From JAUWOY01 sp034431315 (GTDB lineage Bacteria > Chloroflexota > Anaerolineae > VGOG01), in assembly GCA_034431315.1 (NCBI GenBank), contig DAOUDK010000032.1:1-64000 (forward strand): a stretch of DNA of 64,000 nucleotides, written 5' to 3'. Below the pieces are notes generated by a model. The model saw only the letters and a list, made by a program, of their open reading frames with translations, was not told where the DNA came from and did not search any database. The position numbers and the translations under genes were made by a program. Of the stretch, positions 26,273-34,422 are shown in pieces; the first letter of the stretch is position 1; every line of letters starts with the position of its first letter.

Positions 26273-27244
26273 CTATTCCTCCACCCCCAACAACGCTCTG
26301 CCGCCCGCCAGTGCCTTCAAAAGATCACGGCGTTTGAGCGCCCGTTTGCTGTCTATCTCGACCGCGCCTGCCTTGTCGTCGGCCATCTTATTCAGCGCCT
26401 CGATCCACGCCGCGCTCTGGACCGGCTGGTGGCGGATGCGCCACCGCTCGACCCAGACGGGCAGTTCTCCGGCGTTGGTGACCCGCTGGTGGATTATGGT
26501 TTTGGTCACGCCCTGCGACTCGAAGGTGAACTCCTGTTCCTCGTACTCAGGCTTAACCGGGCAGACCTGCATACACGCGCCGCACTTGATGCAGTAATAA
26601 TCGGCCAATATCAACTCGCTCTCATCATTGATGTGCAACGCACGGGTGGGGCAGACGTCGGCGCAGGCCAGGCAACCTTCGACGCATTTCTCGCGGCGCA
26701 GTTCCACCTGGCCCTGCCAGGGCTGCACCACCTGGAACGCGCCACCGCTGGCGATCTCGCACTGGCGGCAACGGATACAGTGCGCATCGTCTACCACCAG
26801 CGTATCCTGCGCCTCGTCGTAGCTGATGACGTCGGTCGGGCAGTTGTCAATCACAAAGTCCTTCCGGCTCCAGTCAAACTTTTCTTTGTCGAACACCGTG
26901 GACTGGATCAGCTCGGGGAAGGCCCCGTAGACCAGCACCGGATTCTCGCGCTCGCCGTTGATGGTCATGGTGATAGCGTTCTTGGGACACATCACCTCGC
27001 ATATACCACACAACACACACGTGTCCGGGTCTATGTCCACCGACGGCTTTTTCGCCAGCCGCCCGTCCACGATCTCGCCCTCCACGTGGACGACGGACTC
27101 CTTGGGGCAGACCAGCGGCCCGATCTGGCACCCCACGCAGCGGTCGAGGTCCCAGGTCATGATATAGTGGCGCGTCACCATGGCGCGTTCGAGCGTGATC
27201 TCGTGTTCGGTAACAGTTTTCTGCGTTGTTCCTCGTCCACCCAT
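26273..27244 (-). CDS. Polyferredoxin at the end of Hdr/Flx operon 1
   Basis: 323 residues. ATG at 27244 follows GAGGAG; a GTG 18 bases earlier overlaps that site. Iron-sulfur motifs in order: CVGCQIGPLVCP (irregular spacing), CVLCGICEVMCP, CIRCRQCEIA (three Cys), CVEGCLACADVCP and CIKCGACMQVCP, so four or five [4Fe-4S] clusters. The C-terminal 60 residues are charged and may bind a partner. It is the last gene of the minus-strand Hdr operon, 79 bases after the FAD/NAD subunit, and probably links that complex to ferredoxin or another donor. The exact partner is unknown. Confidence 0.8.
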   Translation of the reverse strand: MGGRGTTQKTVTEHEITLERAMVTRHYIMTWDLDRCVGCQIGPLVCPKESVVHVEGEIVDGRLAKKPSVDIDPDTCVLCGICEVMCPKNAITMTINGERENPVLVYGAFPELIQSTVFDKEKFDWSRKDFVIDNCPTDVISYDEAQDTLVVDDAHCIRCRQCEIASGGAFQVVQPWQGQVELRREKCVEGCLACADVCPTRALHINDESELILADYYCIKCGACMQVCPVKPEYEEQEFTFESQGVTKTIIHQRVTNAGELPVWVERWRIRHQPVQSAAWIEALNKMADDKAGAVEIDSKRALKRRDLLKALAGGRALLGVEE

Positions 27245-27323
27245 CTTGTGCTCCTCTTTCACTAAAGTAAGCGATCAGCCCTTTTTACAGGCGAATTGCA
27301 TCCCCACACCGGCACTTTCGCCC

Positions 27324-28172
27324 CTATAGATCAGACGGCAACTCGCGCAACTCTGCAAAAGTAAAGACCGGGCCATTCTTGCAGATGTACTTGGGACCGA
27401 CGTTGCAGCGCCCACATTTGCCGATGCCGCACTTCATCCGCTTTTCCAGCGAAGTGTAAATACGTTCGGGAGGGAAACCAAGTTCGTTGAGCACCGGCAG
27501 GGTGAACTTGATCATCACTGGCGGCCCACAGACAAAAGCCACGGTATTCTCCGACGAAGGGGCGATTTCTTTGGTGACGGTCGGCACATAGCCGACGAGG
27601 TGGCCCCACCCCTCCCGGGGGTTATCAATCGCCTGGTAAAGGGTGATGTCTTCCCGTTCGTACCACGTTTCGATCTCTTTCTGGTAGAGAAAGAGGGCCG
27701 GCTCGCGCGCTCCATAGATTACGGTCAAGTCACCGTACTGGGAGCGGATTTCGGGGGCCAGCAGGTGTTGGGCCAGGGCAAACAGGGTGGTGAAAGCGTA
27801 CCCGCCGCCGATGATGACGATGTTTGAGTCTTTCCAATCCTCGATGGGATACCAGTTGCCCAACGGGCCGCGCATCCCGATGATGTCGCCGGGTTTCATC
27901 GCGTGGATGGCGCGCGTAAAGACGCCGATCTCGTTGACGGTAAAGCGCGCAAAGTCGCCCTCCCACGCCGCCGATGCTACCCCAAAGGGGGCTTCTCCCT
28001 TACCAAAGATGGAGAGTTGGCAGAACTGGCCGGGCCGGTAAAGAGAGAAAAAGCGTTCTCGATCGGCCTCGCACTCAAACGTTAACTCAAAAGACTTCAG
28101 TACTTGGTCGTCGGTTTCTACAATCTTGCGCGCAATACGCATTGGAACCGGTTCGTACGGATTCGTGTTCAT
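27324..28172 (-). CDS. FAD/NAD(P)-binding subunit, FlxA/AsrB-like, operon 1
   Basis: 282 residues. A ferredoxin-reductase-fold protein: FAD part with YRPGQFCQLSIFG, then MRGPLGNWYP; NAD part with IVIIGGGYAFTTLFALAQHL and VVYGAR-like YGAREPALFLYQ; AFVCGPPVMIKFTLPVL; C-terminal [2Fe-2S] site CGIGKCGRCNVGPKYICKNG. This is the subunit in FlxABCD, sulfhydrogenase and Asr complexes that exchanges electrons with NAD(P)H. It follows the AsrA-like gene by nine bases and has a paralogue at 51093. By analogy it provides the NADH side of a bifurcating Hdr complex; cofactor preference cannot be read from sequence alone. Confidence 0.88.
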   Translation of the reverse strand: MNTNPYEPVPMRIARKIVETDDQVLKSFELTFECEADRERFFSLYRPGQFCQLSIFGKGEAPFGVASAAWEGDFARFTVNEIGVFTRAIHAMKPGDIIGMRGPLGNWYPIEDWKDSNIVIIGGGYAFTTLFALAQHLLAPEIRSQYGDLTVIYGAREPALFLYQKEIETWYEREDITLYQAIDNPREGWGHLVGYVPTVTKEIAPSSENTVAFVCGPPVMIKFTLPVLNELGFPPERIYTSLEKRMKCGIGKCGRCNVGPKYICKNGPVFTFAELRELPSDL

Positions 28173-28181
28173 CTTTTCGGC

Positions 28182-29186
28182 CTACTCCTCCTCCCAGGAT
28201 TGCACACTGCGGATGATCTGACGAATGTCCAAATCTGCCGGGCAATAGCGCACACAACGTCCGCAGCCGGTGCAGCCGATTTCGTCGTAGAGTTCCACGA
28301 AATAGGCGTACTTGTGCATGATGCGCTGGCGTGTCCGTTCCATATTCGTAGGGCGAGGGTTGCGGCCCGACGCCTCCTGAGAATAGATGCGGAACATACA
28401 GGTGTCCCAGTTGCGCACCCGCTCGCTGCGTTGTGCTTCGTCCACGATGTCGAAACAGTGGCACGTGGGACATAGATAAGTACATACTCCGCACCCCAGG
28501 CAGGACTGTTGGATCTTGGGCCAAAATTCGCTGTCAAAGAGGCCATACAGCTTGTCCTTGATCCCTTCGCCCTCGAAAGGTTTTTGCATCCTGGCCGCCG
28601 CTGCTGCTTGCACCTGGCGCGAGGTGACGACCTGCTCCTGGGATGCATCCGGCAGATGGTCAAAGAGGGCCTGCCCTTTCTCATTTCGCACATCGGCCAC
28701 GTACTCGTCGCCAACGTCAATCAGCATCACGTCGGCACCACGCTTGTCGAACGGCCCCGATCCCACTGAGGTACAGAAGCAAGTCTCGCACGGGGCGGCG
28801 CAGCCCAGCACGACCAGGGTCGTTTGTTCGCGCTTCTTGGCCCAGTAGGGGTCCTGATAGTCCTCGGCCAAAAAGACGCCGTCGAGCAGTTGGAGGGCGC
28901 GTGTATCGCAAGCATGGATGCCCAGGAGCACCCGCGAGGGCACCTCATCCTCGGTGGACTCGAACTTGCCGTCTTCGACCCGGAACATGACCTCTGACTG
29001 GGGCAAAAAGAGAGCCTTGGGCGGATAGCGCGTGTTGGCTGTGTAATGGAGATCTGCCTGCGCCGGGTCGCTGAGGAGTTGGAACTTTGTAAAGTCACCC
29101 TGGCGCACTGGGGCATACACCGTGGCCTGTTCCATCCACTTTTCAATCAGCCTGGGCAGGTCTGCTTTAGATAAGACTTTGTACAT
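28182..29186 (-). CDS. Two-cluster iron-sulfur protein, FlxB/AsrA-like, operon 1
   Basis: 334 residues. ATG at 29186 after GCAGGAGACA. The N-terminal domain carries IHACDTRALQLLDGVFLAED, DPYWAKKRE and CETCFCTSVGSGP, the Cys-rich loop of the AsrA / sulfhydrogenase beta family. Two [4Fe-4S] motifs follow: CLGCGVCTYLCPTCHCFDI near 240 and CTGCGRCVRYCPADLD near 310. Such subunits carry electrons from the FAD/NAD subunit inward to the catalytic or Hdr part. A paralogue is at 50054 with the same gene order. Confidence 0.87.
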   Translation of the reverse strand: MYKVLSKADLPRLIEKWMEQATVYAPVRQGDFTKFQLLSDPAQADLHYTANTRYPPKALFLPQSEVMFRVEDGKFESTEDEVPSRVLLGIHACDTRALQLLDGVFLAEDYQDPYWAKKREQTTLVVLGCAAPCETCFCTSVGSGPFDKRGADVMLIDVGDEYVADVRNEKGQALFDHLPDASQEQVVTSRQVQAAAAARMQKPFEGEGIKDKLYGLFDSEFWPKIQQSCLGCGVCTYLCPTCHCFDIVDEAQRSERVRNWDTCMFRIYSQEASGRNPRPTNMERTRQRIMHKYAYFVELYDEIGCTGCGRCVRYCPADLDIRQIIRSVQSWEEE

Positions 29187-29202
29187 TGTCTCCTGCCTCC
29201 TC

Positions 29203-30687
29203 CTAGCGGACGAACCGGTTTTTATCGTCCAGGGTAAACGCAGCAAAGGGCGGTTGCTCTTCCTCGCTGGCTCCGACCTCGAATCCGTATTGCTGCACCA
29301 TGTCGTAGTTGAGCTTGTCCACCAGATACGTCATTTTGATGTCCATCGGGCAGGCGCGCTCGCACGCGCCACAGCTCACACAACGTCCTGTCTGGTGAAA
29401 GGCGCGGATGATGTGCCAGGCCTGCGTACCGCTGGGCGTGATCATGCTCTCGGCCCAACGCGGAGTCGTGTAATCCACAAAACACTCCGTGCAGTAGCAC
29501 ATCGGGCATGCCTCGCGGCAAGCGTAACAGCGAATGCAGCGCTCGGCCTCCTGGACAAAATAGGCGTAGCGCTCCTCGGGCGGCAGGGCCTCGAACTCGA
29601 TGACAGTAGCCCAGGCTTGCTCAGGATCGCCTTCGGGCAGCGAATCGCCCAGCTCAATGTCTGCGCCAACCGGGTTGGGGTGAAGGCACCGCTTACACGA
29701 ATCGTGCAGCACGTCCGCTCGCTGAAAGCGGTGTTCCCCATCGCGGGTAGTGACGATCACCTCGTCGCTTTCTTCGACTGCCTGGAGGGTGTTCTCGCCC
29801 ACCTCGCGCTCGATCTTGCGCCAGTCTATGATGCCCGTACAGGGGACGCCGATCAGATACAGTTTGTCGCGGTCGTGCTGGTGCTCGATGACGAGGGCAC
29901 GGACAGCACGACTCTCGCAGCCTCGGCAGATGATGCCGATGCGCTCTTCTTTGGGCCGACGGGTCAGGTAGCTTGCCAGGTTATTCTGGCAAAAGCCGTT
30001 GTGCACCAGTTTTTCGGCCTCTTCTTCCCGGGTGATAAAGGCCGGCTGTGCCTTGAGGGGCAGGGTGCCTGCCTCGAACCCGATTACCACGTCTACGATG
30101 TTTTCTTCCAGAATGCGGGCAGCTTCCTGGCGAATTGCAAATTGGATGTTGGAGGTTGGAGATTGGAGATTGGAGGTTGGATATCCAACTTCCAACTTCC
30201 AACTTCCAACTTCTAACTTCCAACTTCCAACTTCTAACTTCCAGCTTGCTCGTGTGGCCAGTCGCCTGGCCGGGCCCATGGCAGCGATGGTCTCTTCCAG
30301 GTCAGCCAATTCCTGCTGAATACGCCCGCGCTCGCTGAGGTCAATCCAGGCAAAGCGCATCCGTTCTTCTTCCATTCCCAGGTAGGTCAAAAAACGCCGG
30401 AATTCATCCAACTGGCGGCGGGCGCCCAGGTTGCCTTCTTTAAAGTGGCACTTTTCCGGCTTACAGCCGCTGATCAAGATGCCGTCGGCCCCACCCTGGA
30501 CCGCGTTCAGCACAAAGAGCGGGCCGATGCGGCCGGTGCAGGGCACCTTGATTAACTTGATGTGTAGTGGCAACTGGGTGTCCATCCACCTCTGGTCGGC
30601 TTCACAGTAAAGGCTGTATTGACATTGAAAGACGACGATACGAGGTGTCCACGTGCGGTGTCCTGAGCTTGTCGAAGGGTTGTTCAT
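29203..30687 (-). CDS. MvhD-FlxC-like fusion with repeat-encoded linker, operon 1
   Basis: 494 residues. ATG at 30687 after GGAGGTGGCAGA. Residues 4-9 (PSTSSG) come from a dispersed repeat. Residues 14-120 are an MvhD/FlpD-like [2Fe-2S] domain (VVFQCQYSLYCEADQ, KVPCTGRIGPLFVLNA, GGADGILISGCKPEKCHF). Residues 148-185 are the translation of a heptamer array: SWKLEVG three times, then PTSNLQSPTSNIQF. Residues 186-494 match the separate protein at 49063: VIGFEAGTLPLKAQ, GVPCTGIIDW, then CIRCYACREACPMCYC and CVSCGACERACP clusters. In operon 2 the corresponding domains are two genes, so here they were joined through the repeat. Probably links HdrA to the FlxAB-like subunits. Confidence 0.85.
   Translation of the reverse strand: MNNPSTSSGHRTWTPRIVVFQCQYSLYCEADQRWMDTQLPLHIKLIKVPCTGRIGPLFVLNAVQGGADGILISGCKPEKCHFKEGNLGARRQLDEFRRFLTYLGMEEERMRFAWIDLSERGRIQQELADLEETIAAMGPARRLATRASWKLEVGSWKLEVGSWKLEVGYPTSNLQSPTSNIQFAIRQEAARILEENIVDVVIGFEAGTLPLKAQPAFITREEEAEKLVHNGFCQNNLASYLTRRPKEERIGIICRGCESRAVRALVIEHQHDRDKLYLIGVPCTGIIDWRKIEREVGENTLQAVEESDEVIVTTRDGEHRFQRADVLHDSCKRCLHPNPVGADIELGDSLPEGDPEQAWATVIEFEALPPEERYAYFVQEAERCIRCYACREACPMCYCTECFVDYTTPRWAESMITPSGTQAWHIIRAFHQTGRCVSCGACERACPMDIKMTYLVDKLNYDMVQQYGFEVGASEEEQPPFAAFTLDDKNRFVR
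30133..30246. repeat. Heptamer array inside a gene, forming a protein linker
   Basis: TGGAGGT TGGAGAT TGGAGAT TGGAGGT, then CAACTTC units (CAACTTC CAACTTC CAACTTC TAACTTC). 114 bases, a multiple of three, so the frame is kept. Confidence 0.9.
30659..30680. repeat. Dispersed repeat at the start of the MvhD-FlxC-like gene
   Basis: TGTCCTGAGCTTGTCGAAGG, inverse of the copy at 5957; read in frame as PSTSSGH. Confidence 0.8.
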
Positions 30688-31283
30688 TCTGCCACCTCCA
30701 CGATCGGGCCACGCATCCATCCCCACAGGTCTTCCATCAACGCTTCGTTCGAGAACTCGTCCGGCAGCCCGATGGAGGTCGAGCGGCAACTGGCGGCGCA
30801 CAGACCGCAGGCCATGCAACGGTTCGGATCAACCCGGGCGACGGTCACAGCGCGGCCTCGACCCATCACCGAGGTTTCTACCAGTGCGATTGCCTCGTAT
30901 GGGCACACCTCGACGCACAGCCCACAGGCCACGCAGGTCAATTCGTCCACTACCGCTATCTTGAGGAAAGCGATATATCCGGCCTGGAGGGCCAGTTCCC
31001 TAATAGCCAGGAGGACGCCCGAAATGTGAATCTTTTGGGGACAGGCCGGGTAGCACAGGTCACAGGCCGAGCAGAGCCAGGTGGTCTTGTCCTCAAAGGC
31101 TTCCCGTTCCATGCCCATCATGGCTTTTCGGATCAGGCGACGTGGGTTGTATTCTGGCTCGAACTTTTGCTGGATCATACACTTGCTGACACACGTCCCA
31201 CAGGAATAACACAGTTCCAGGTGTTCACCGCCGGGGATAGCACGAACCTGGTCAGTGAAAGTTTCAGGTGACTTATGATTCAT
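30684..31283 (-). CDS. hdrC: HdrC-like iron-sulfur subunit with two extra clusters, operon 1
   Basis: 199 residues. ATG at 31283 after GGGGGAGGTG. The first 100 residues are HdrC: CYSCGTCVSKC and CSACDLCYPACP. The C-terminal part adds two more ferredoxin motifs, CVACGLCVEVCP and CMACGLCAASCRS, not present in usual HdrC (about 180 residues, two clusters). The last codons overlap the start of the next gene by four bases. HdrC normally passes electrons between HdrA and HdrB, yet no HdrB (CCG-domain protein) is in this operon; the HdrCB fusion at 52037 could serve both. Confidence 0.85.
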   Translation of the reverse strand: MNHKSPETFTDQVRAIPGGEHLELCYSCGTCVSKCMIQQKFEPEYNPRRLIRKAMMGMEREAFEDKTTWLCSACDLCYPACPQKIHISGVLLAIRELALQAGYIAFLKIAVVDELTCVACGLCVEVCPYEAIALVETSVMGRGRAVTVARVDPNRCMACGLCAASCRSTSIGLPDEFSNEALMEDLWGWMRGPIVEVAE

Positions 31284-31284
31284 C

Positions 31285-33789
31285 TCACACCTCCCCCTCG
31301 ACCATGGCCGCTTTGAGCCTGTCCGAATACTCCATCGCTTCTTCGACCTGCGGCGCCTCGCGCATCCGGCGGGCGCGTTTCTCCATCTGGGGGCGCAGCC
31401 GCTCAATCTCCTCCAGCAACTGCTCCTGGGGGATCGTATCCAACGTGGTCTGCATCTCGTTGAGCACCCGCGCGTACTTGTCGCCCTCGGCTGCGCTGAT
31501 CCACTCGATGCGGAACCGGCCCGGCGTCATGCCCATCTTGTTGAATTGTTTGAGCAGCCGCTCGGCACGTTTGGCACCAACTGGCTGACCGGTGATGTAG
31601 TGGCAATCCTGCGGGTGACAGCCGGAGAAAAGCACCGCGCCCGCGCCCAGGCGGAAGGCCTCGTAGATAAAGTCGGAGTCCATGCGGGCTGAGCACATCA
31701 CGCGGAGGCCGCGCTCGTTGGAGGTGTACTCAAAGTGGCTCACCCCGGCCAGGTCGGCGCCGCCGTAGGAGCACCAGTGGCAGCGGAAGGCCAGGATCTT
31801 TTCCTCCGCTTTGTCGGCCAACAAGGCGTAGATCTGGACCAGGATTTGCGCGTCGGTGAAGTGCAACTGGGTGATGGTATTGTGGGGACATTCGGCCACG
31901 CAGCCGCCGCAGCCGTGACACTTGGCGATGATCACTTTGGCCGCCTTGCCCTGCTCGTACTCGATAGCGCCGTAGGGGCAGGCCTTGGCGCAGATGCCGC
32001 ACTTCTTGCCCTTGGCGCTGATGCAGCGGTCCTCCCAGACAACGGCCACCACCGGCTCGATTTCCCACTCTTCGGAGTGGAGCACGCGCCCGGCCCGCGC
32101 TGCCGCCGCCGATCCCTGGGCCACGCTGGCGGGGATGTCCTTGACCCCCTGGCACGCGCCAGCCAGGTAAACCCCGTCGGTGGGACTGTCTATCGGGCGC
32201 AGCTTGGGGTGATATTCCATGAACCACCCGCCAGGGCTCTGGCTGATGTTGAGCACCGAGCTCACCGTATCAACGTCGGGCTGCGGGACCGCCGCCTGGT
32301 TGAGCATCACCATGTCGTACTCATGCTCGGCCACCCGCCCCAAATCCCTGTCCTCCGAGTGGACGAAAAGGTTACCCGTTTCGGGGTCTTCGGTGATCAG
32401 GCCGGGACGACCCTGGATAAAGCGTATGTTCATCTCACGCGCCCGGTCGTAGAACTCCTCGTAGCCTTTGGAGGGAGTGCGGATGTCTATGTAGTAGATG
32501 GTGATGTCCATGTCGGGGTAGGCCTGCTTCAAGAGGACAGCGTTCTTGATGGCATACATGCAGCAGAAATTCGAGCACCAGGGATTGAAGCGTTTGTCGC
32601 GGGAGCCAACGCAGTTGATGATGGCCAGCCGCCTGGGGTTAGCCCCATCGCCGGGACGGATCAGGTTGCCGGCCGTCGGCCCGGCCGAGTTGTTCAGCCG
32701 CTCCATCTCCATGGCCGTGATCACGTTGGGGTAGCGACCGTAGCCGTATTCGGGCATCACGCTGGGGTCAAAGTGACTGTAGCCGGTGGCGACGACAATC
32801 GCGCCGATGTCTTCCCAGACCAGCTTATCCTCCAGGCTGAAGTCAATAGCCTCCAGCTTGCCGCACGCCTCGACGCACTTGTAGCAGTGGATGCAGGCAT
32901 CGAGGTCAATGTTGTAGACGAGAGGCACCGACTGGCTCATCGGCACGTCAATTGCCTTGCGCGGAGCCAGGTTCATTTCAAAATAGTTGGGGACTTCGAT
33001 GGGGCAGACAGGCACGCATTCACCGCAGCCGTTGCAGCGATCGGCGTACACGTACCTGGATTTTTCGCGCAACAGCGCTTTGAAGTTGCCGACGAAGCCC
33101 TCCACTCGCTCGACTTCAGTATACGTTCTCACGTCCACTTTGGGGTGACGCGCCGCGTCAACCATCTTAGGGGCGAGAATTCATATACTACAGTCCATAG
33201 TGGGGAAGGTCTTGTTCAGTTGCGCCATGACCCCGCCGATGGTCGGCTGCTTTTCCACCAGGATGGTCTCAATCCCCTGGTCGCCCAGGTCCAGCGCAGC
33301 GCTGATGCCGGCCACGCCCGCGCCGATGACCATCGCCCGCTTGGTGACGGGCACCTTGATCATGTCCAGCGGACTGAGAAAGGCGGCCTTGGCGATGGCG
33401 GCGGCGGTCAGGTCCCTGGCCTTTGTCAGCGCGCCTTCGGGGTCGTGGCCGTGAGCCCAGGTGCACTGCTCGCGGATATTGGCCATCTGCATCAGGAAGG
33501 GGTTGAGGCCCGCCTCGGCGACGGTAGCGCGGAAGGTTGGCTCGTGCATGCGTGGCGAGCAGGCCGATACCACCACCCGGTTCAGGTTGTACTTTTCGAT
33601 GTCCTCTCTGATGACAGACTGGCCGCTGTCCGCACAGGCATAAGGCGTAGCGACCGCGCGAACCACGCCGGGCAGCGCCGCCGCATATTCGGCCACGACC
33701 GCTGGGTCAATGACCCCGGCGATGTTGGTCCCGCAGTGGCAGACATAGACGCCGATGCGCAGGTCTTCGTTTCCGTTGTCTCCTGCCAT
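31285..33789 (-). CDS. hdrA: HdrA-MvhD selenoprotein (Sec203 by UGA recoding)
   Basis: 834 residues if the in-frame UGA at 33183-33181 is read as selenocysteine. Before it: IGVYVCHCGTNIAGV, then the FAD loop VIGAGVAGISAALDLG and GGVMAQLNKTFPTMDCSI. After it, in the same frame, ILAPKMVDAA. The paralogue at 43266 has DCAMCILSPKLV, so UGA replaces the second Cys of the DCxxC motif. Downstream: ferredoxin motifs near 252 and 299, WCSNFCCMYAIKNA near 405, two more [4Fe-4S] sites near 590 and 625, and an MvhD domain (about 668-770, RCHWCSYGGADLAG, SGCHPQDCHY). HdrA carries the bifurcating FAD. ATG 33789 follows GAGGAG. Sec-containing HdrA and MvhD-type proteins are known in methanogens. Confidence 0.88.
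33144..33163 (-). promoter_or_regulatory. SECIS-like hairpin after the HdrA UGA
   Basis: On the minus strand GGU-U-GACGC-GGC-GCGUC-ACC: eight base pairs, one bulged U on the 5' side, loop starting with GG. The E. coli fdhF SECIS has the same plan (GGU-U-GCA-GGUC-UGC-ACC). The hairpin starts 17 bases after the UGA, within the range used by bacterial SelB. Confidence 0.8.
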
Positions 33790-33853
33790 ATTGCTCCTCG
33801 TTCAAAAGTTTGTTGATTCGCGGCTCAAGGGCGAAGCAGCACCAGCCAATAAT

Positions 33854-34222
33854 TCACTCCTGCCAGAGTCCAAACATGTTGCTGCTGGGATCGGTGAAAT
33901 ATGCCCTATAAGAAGAGCCCTGTGGAGTCTTAGGGGCGACGACCTTCCCCCCTAGCTCTGCCACCTTCTTTAGAACGGTCTCGATATCATCCACCTCGAT
34001 GTAGACGACTACACCGAGAGGTTCACCCTCGGGTCTGAGCCATATTCCTCCCCTCCGAAGGTTCTGGACACGCGGCTCACCGCCCGTATCAAAAATCCAG
34101 ACATCAAAGCCGTCTGCTGTCTCTTTTTCGATTACTTTCCAGCCGAACAAGGATTCGTAGAAGGTTGCTGTTGTTTCTATGTCCCTCGTCCTTATTTCAA
34201 TCCAACCAAATGTATTTGCCAT
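33854..34222 (-). CDS. VOC (glyoxalase/bleomycin-resistance fold) protein
   Basis: 122 residues. ATG at 34222 after AGGAG. Paired beta-alpha-beta-beta-beta units: GWIEIRTRDIETTATFYESL and FGWKV in the first half, VVVYIEVDDIETVLKKVAEL and YFTDPSSNMFGLWQ in the second. The late Glu/Asp-x-x-x-N-x-x-G/L pattern is typical of VOC proteins, which bind a divalent metal and small molecules. Substrate unknown. It follows an attC-like element at 34281 in the cassette orientation, but no attC is seen after its stop; hdrA starts 65 bases downstream. Confidence 0.82.
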   Translation of the reverse strand: MANTFGWIEIRTRDIETTATFYESLFGWKVIEKETADGFDVWIFDTGGEPRVQNLRRGGIWLRPEGEPLGVVVYIEVDDIETVLKKVAELGGKVVAPKTPQGSSYRAYFTDPSSNMFGLWQE

Positions 34223-34280
34223 CGTAAAATCTCCTGTTCGTTTCTACTGTTTCACCTGACCATAGTTGTGGCACCAAGCC

Positions 34281-34421
34281 GCCTAACGGCCTGCGGTTCA
34301 CCCGCCGCGCGGCTGCGGGAAAGAGCCTCCGCCACACAGCCAACTACAAAGCACGTGTGGCCGCCGATTTGCACGCGCGGAGCGCGGTTGGCTGATGCGA
34401 CTGATTAGGGCGGCGTTGTGC
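34281..34421 (-). other. attC-like element a
   Basis: On the minus strand it follows the methyltransferase stop: GCACAACGCCGCCCTAATC, an inverted GC-rich middle (CAACCGCGC, GCGCGGCGGGTGAACCGC), then GCCGTTAGGCGGC with a perfect R' core GTTAGGC. The left core is degenerate. Confidence 0.6.
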
Positions 34422-34422
34422 A

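Noticed and set aside
30133..30246. Frameshifted or disrupted gene
   Set aside because: Array length is a multiple of three and the frame stays open on both sides with good domains.
33165..33183. HdrA as a pseudogene or two separate genes split by a stop
   Set aside because: Same frame, no ribosome site before the second part, the stop is TGA at a conserved Cys position and a SECIS-like hairpin follows.
31735..33816. 693-codon open frame on +
   Set aside because: Antisense to the selenoprotein hdrA; His/Val/Gly-rich with no domain.
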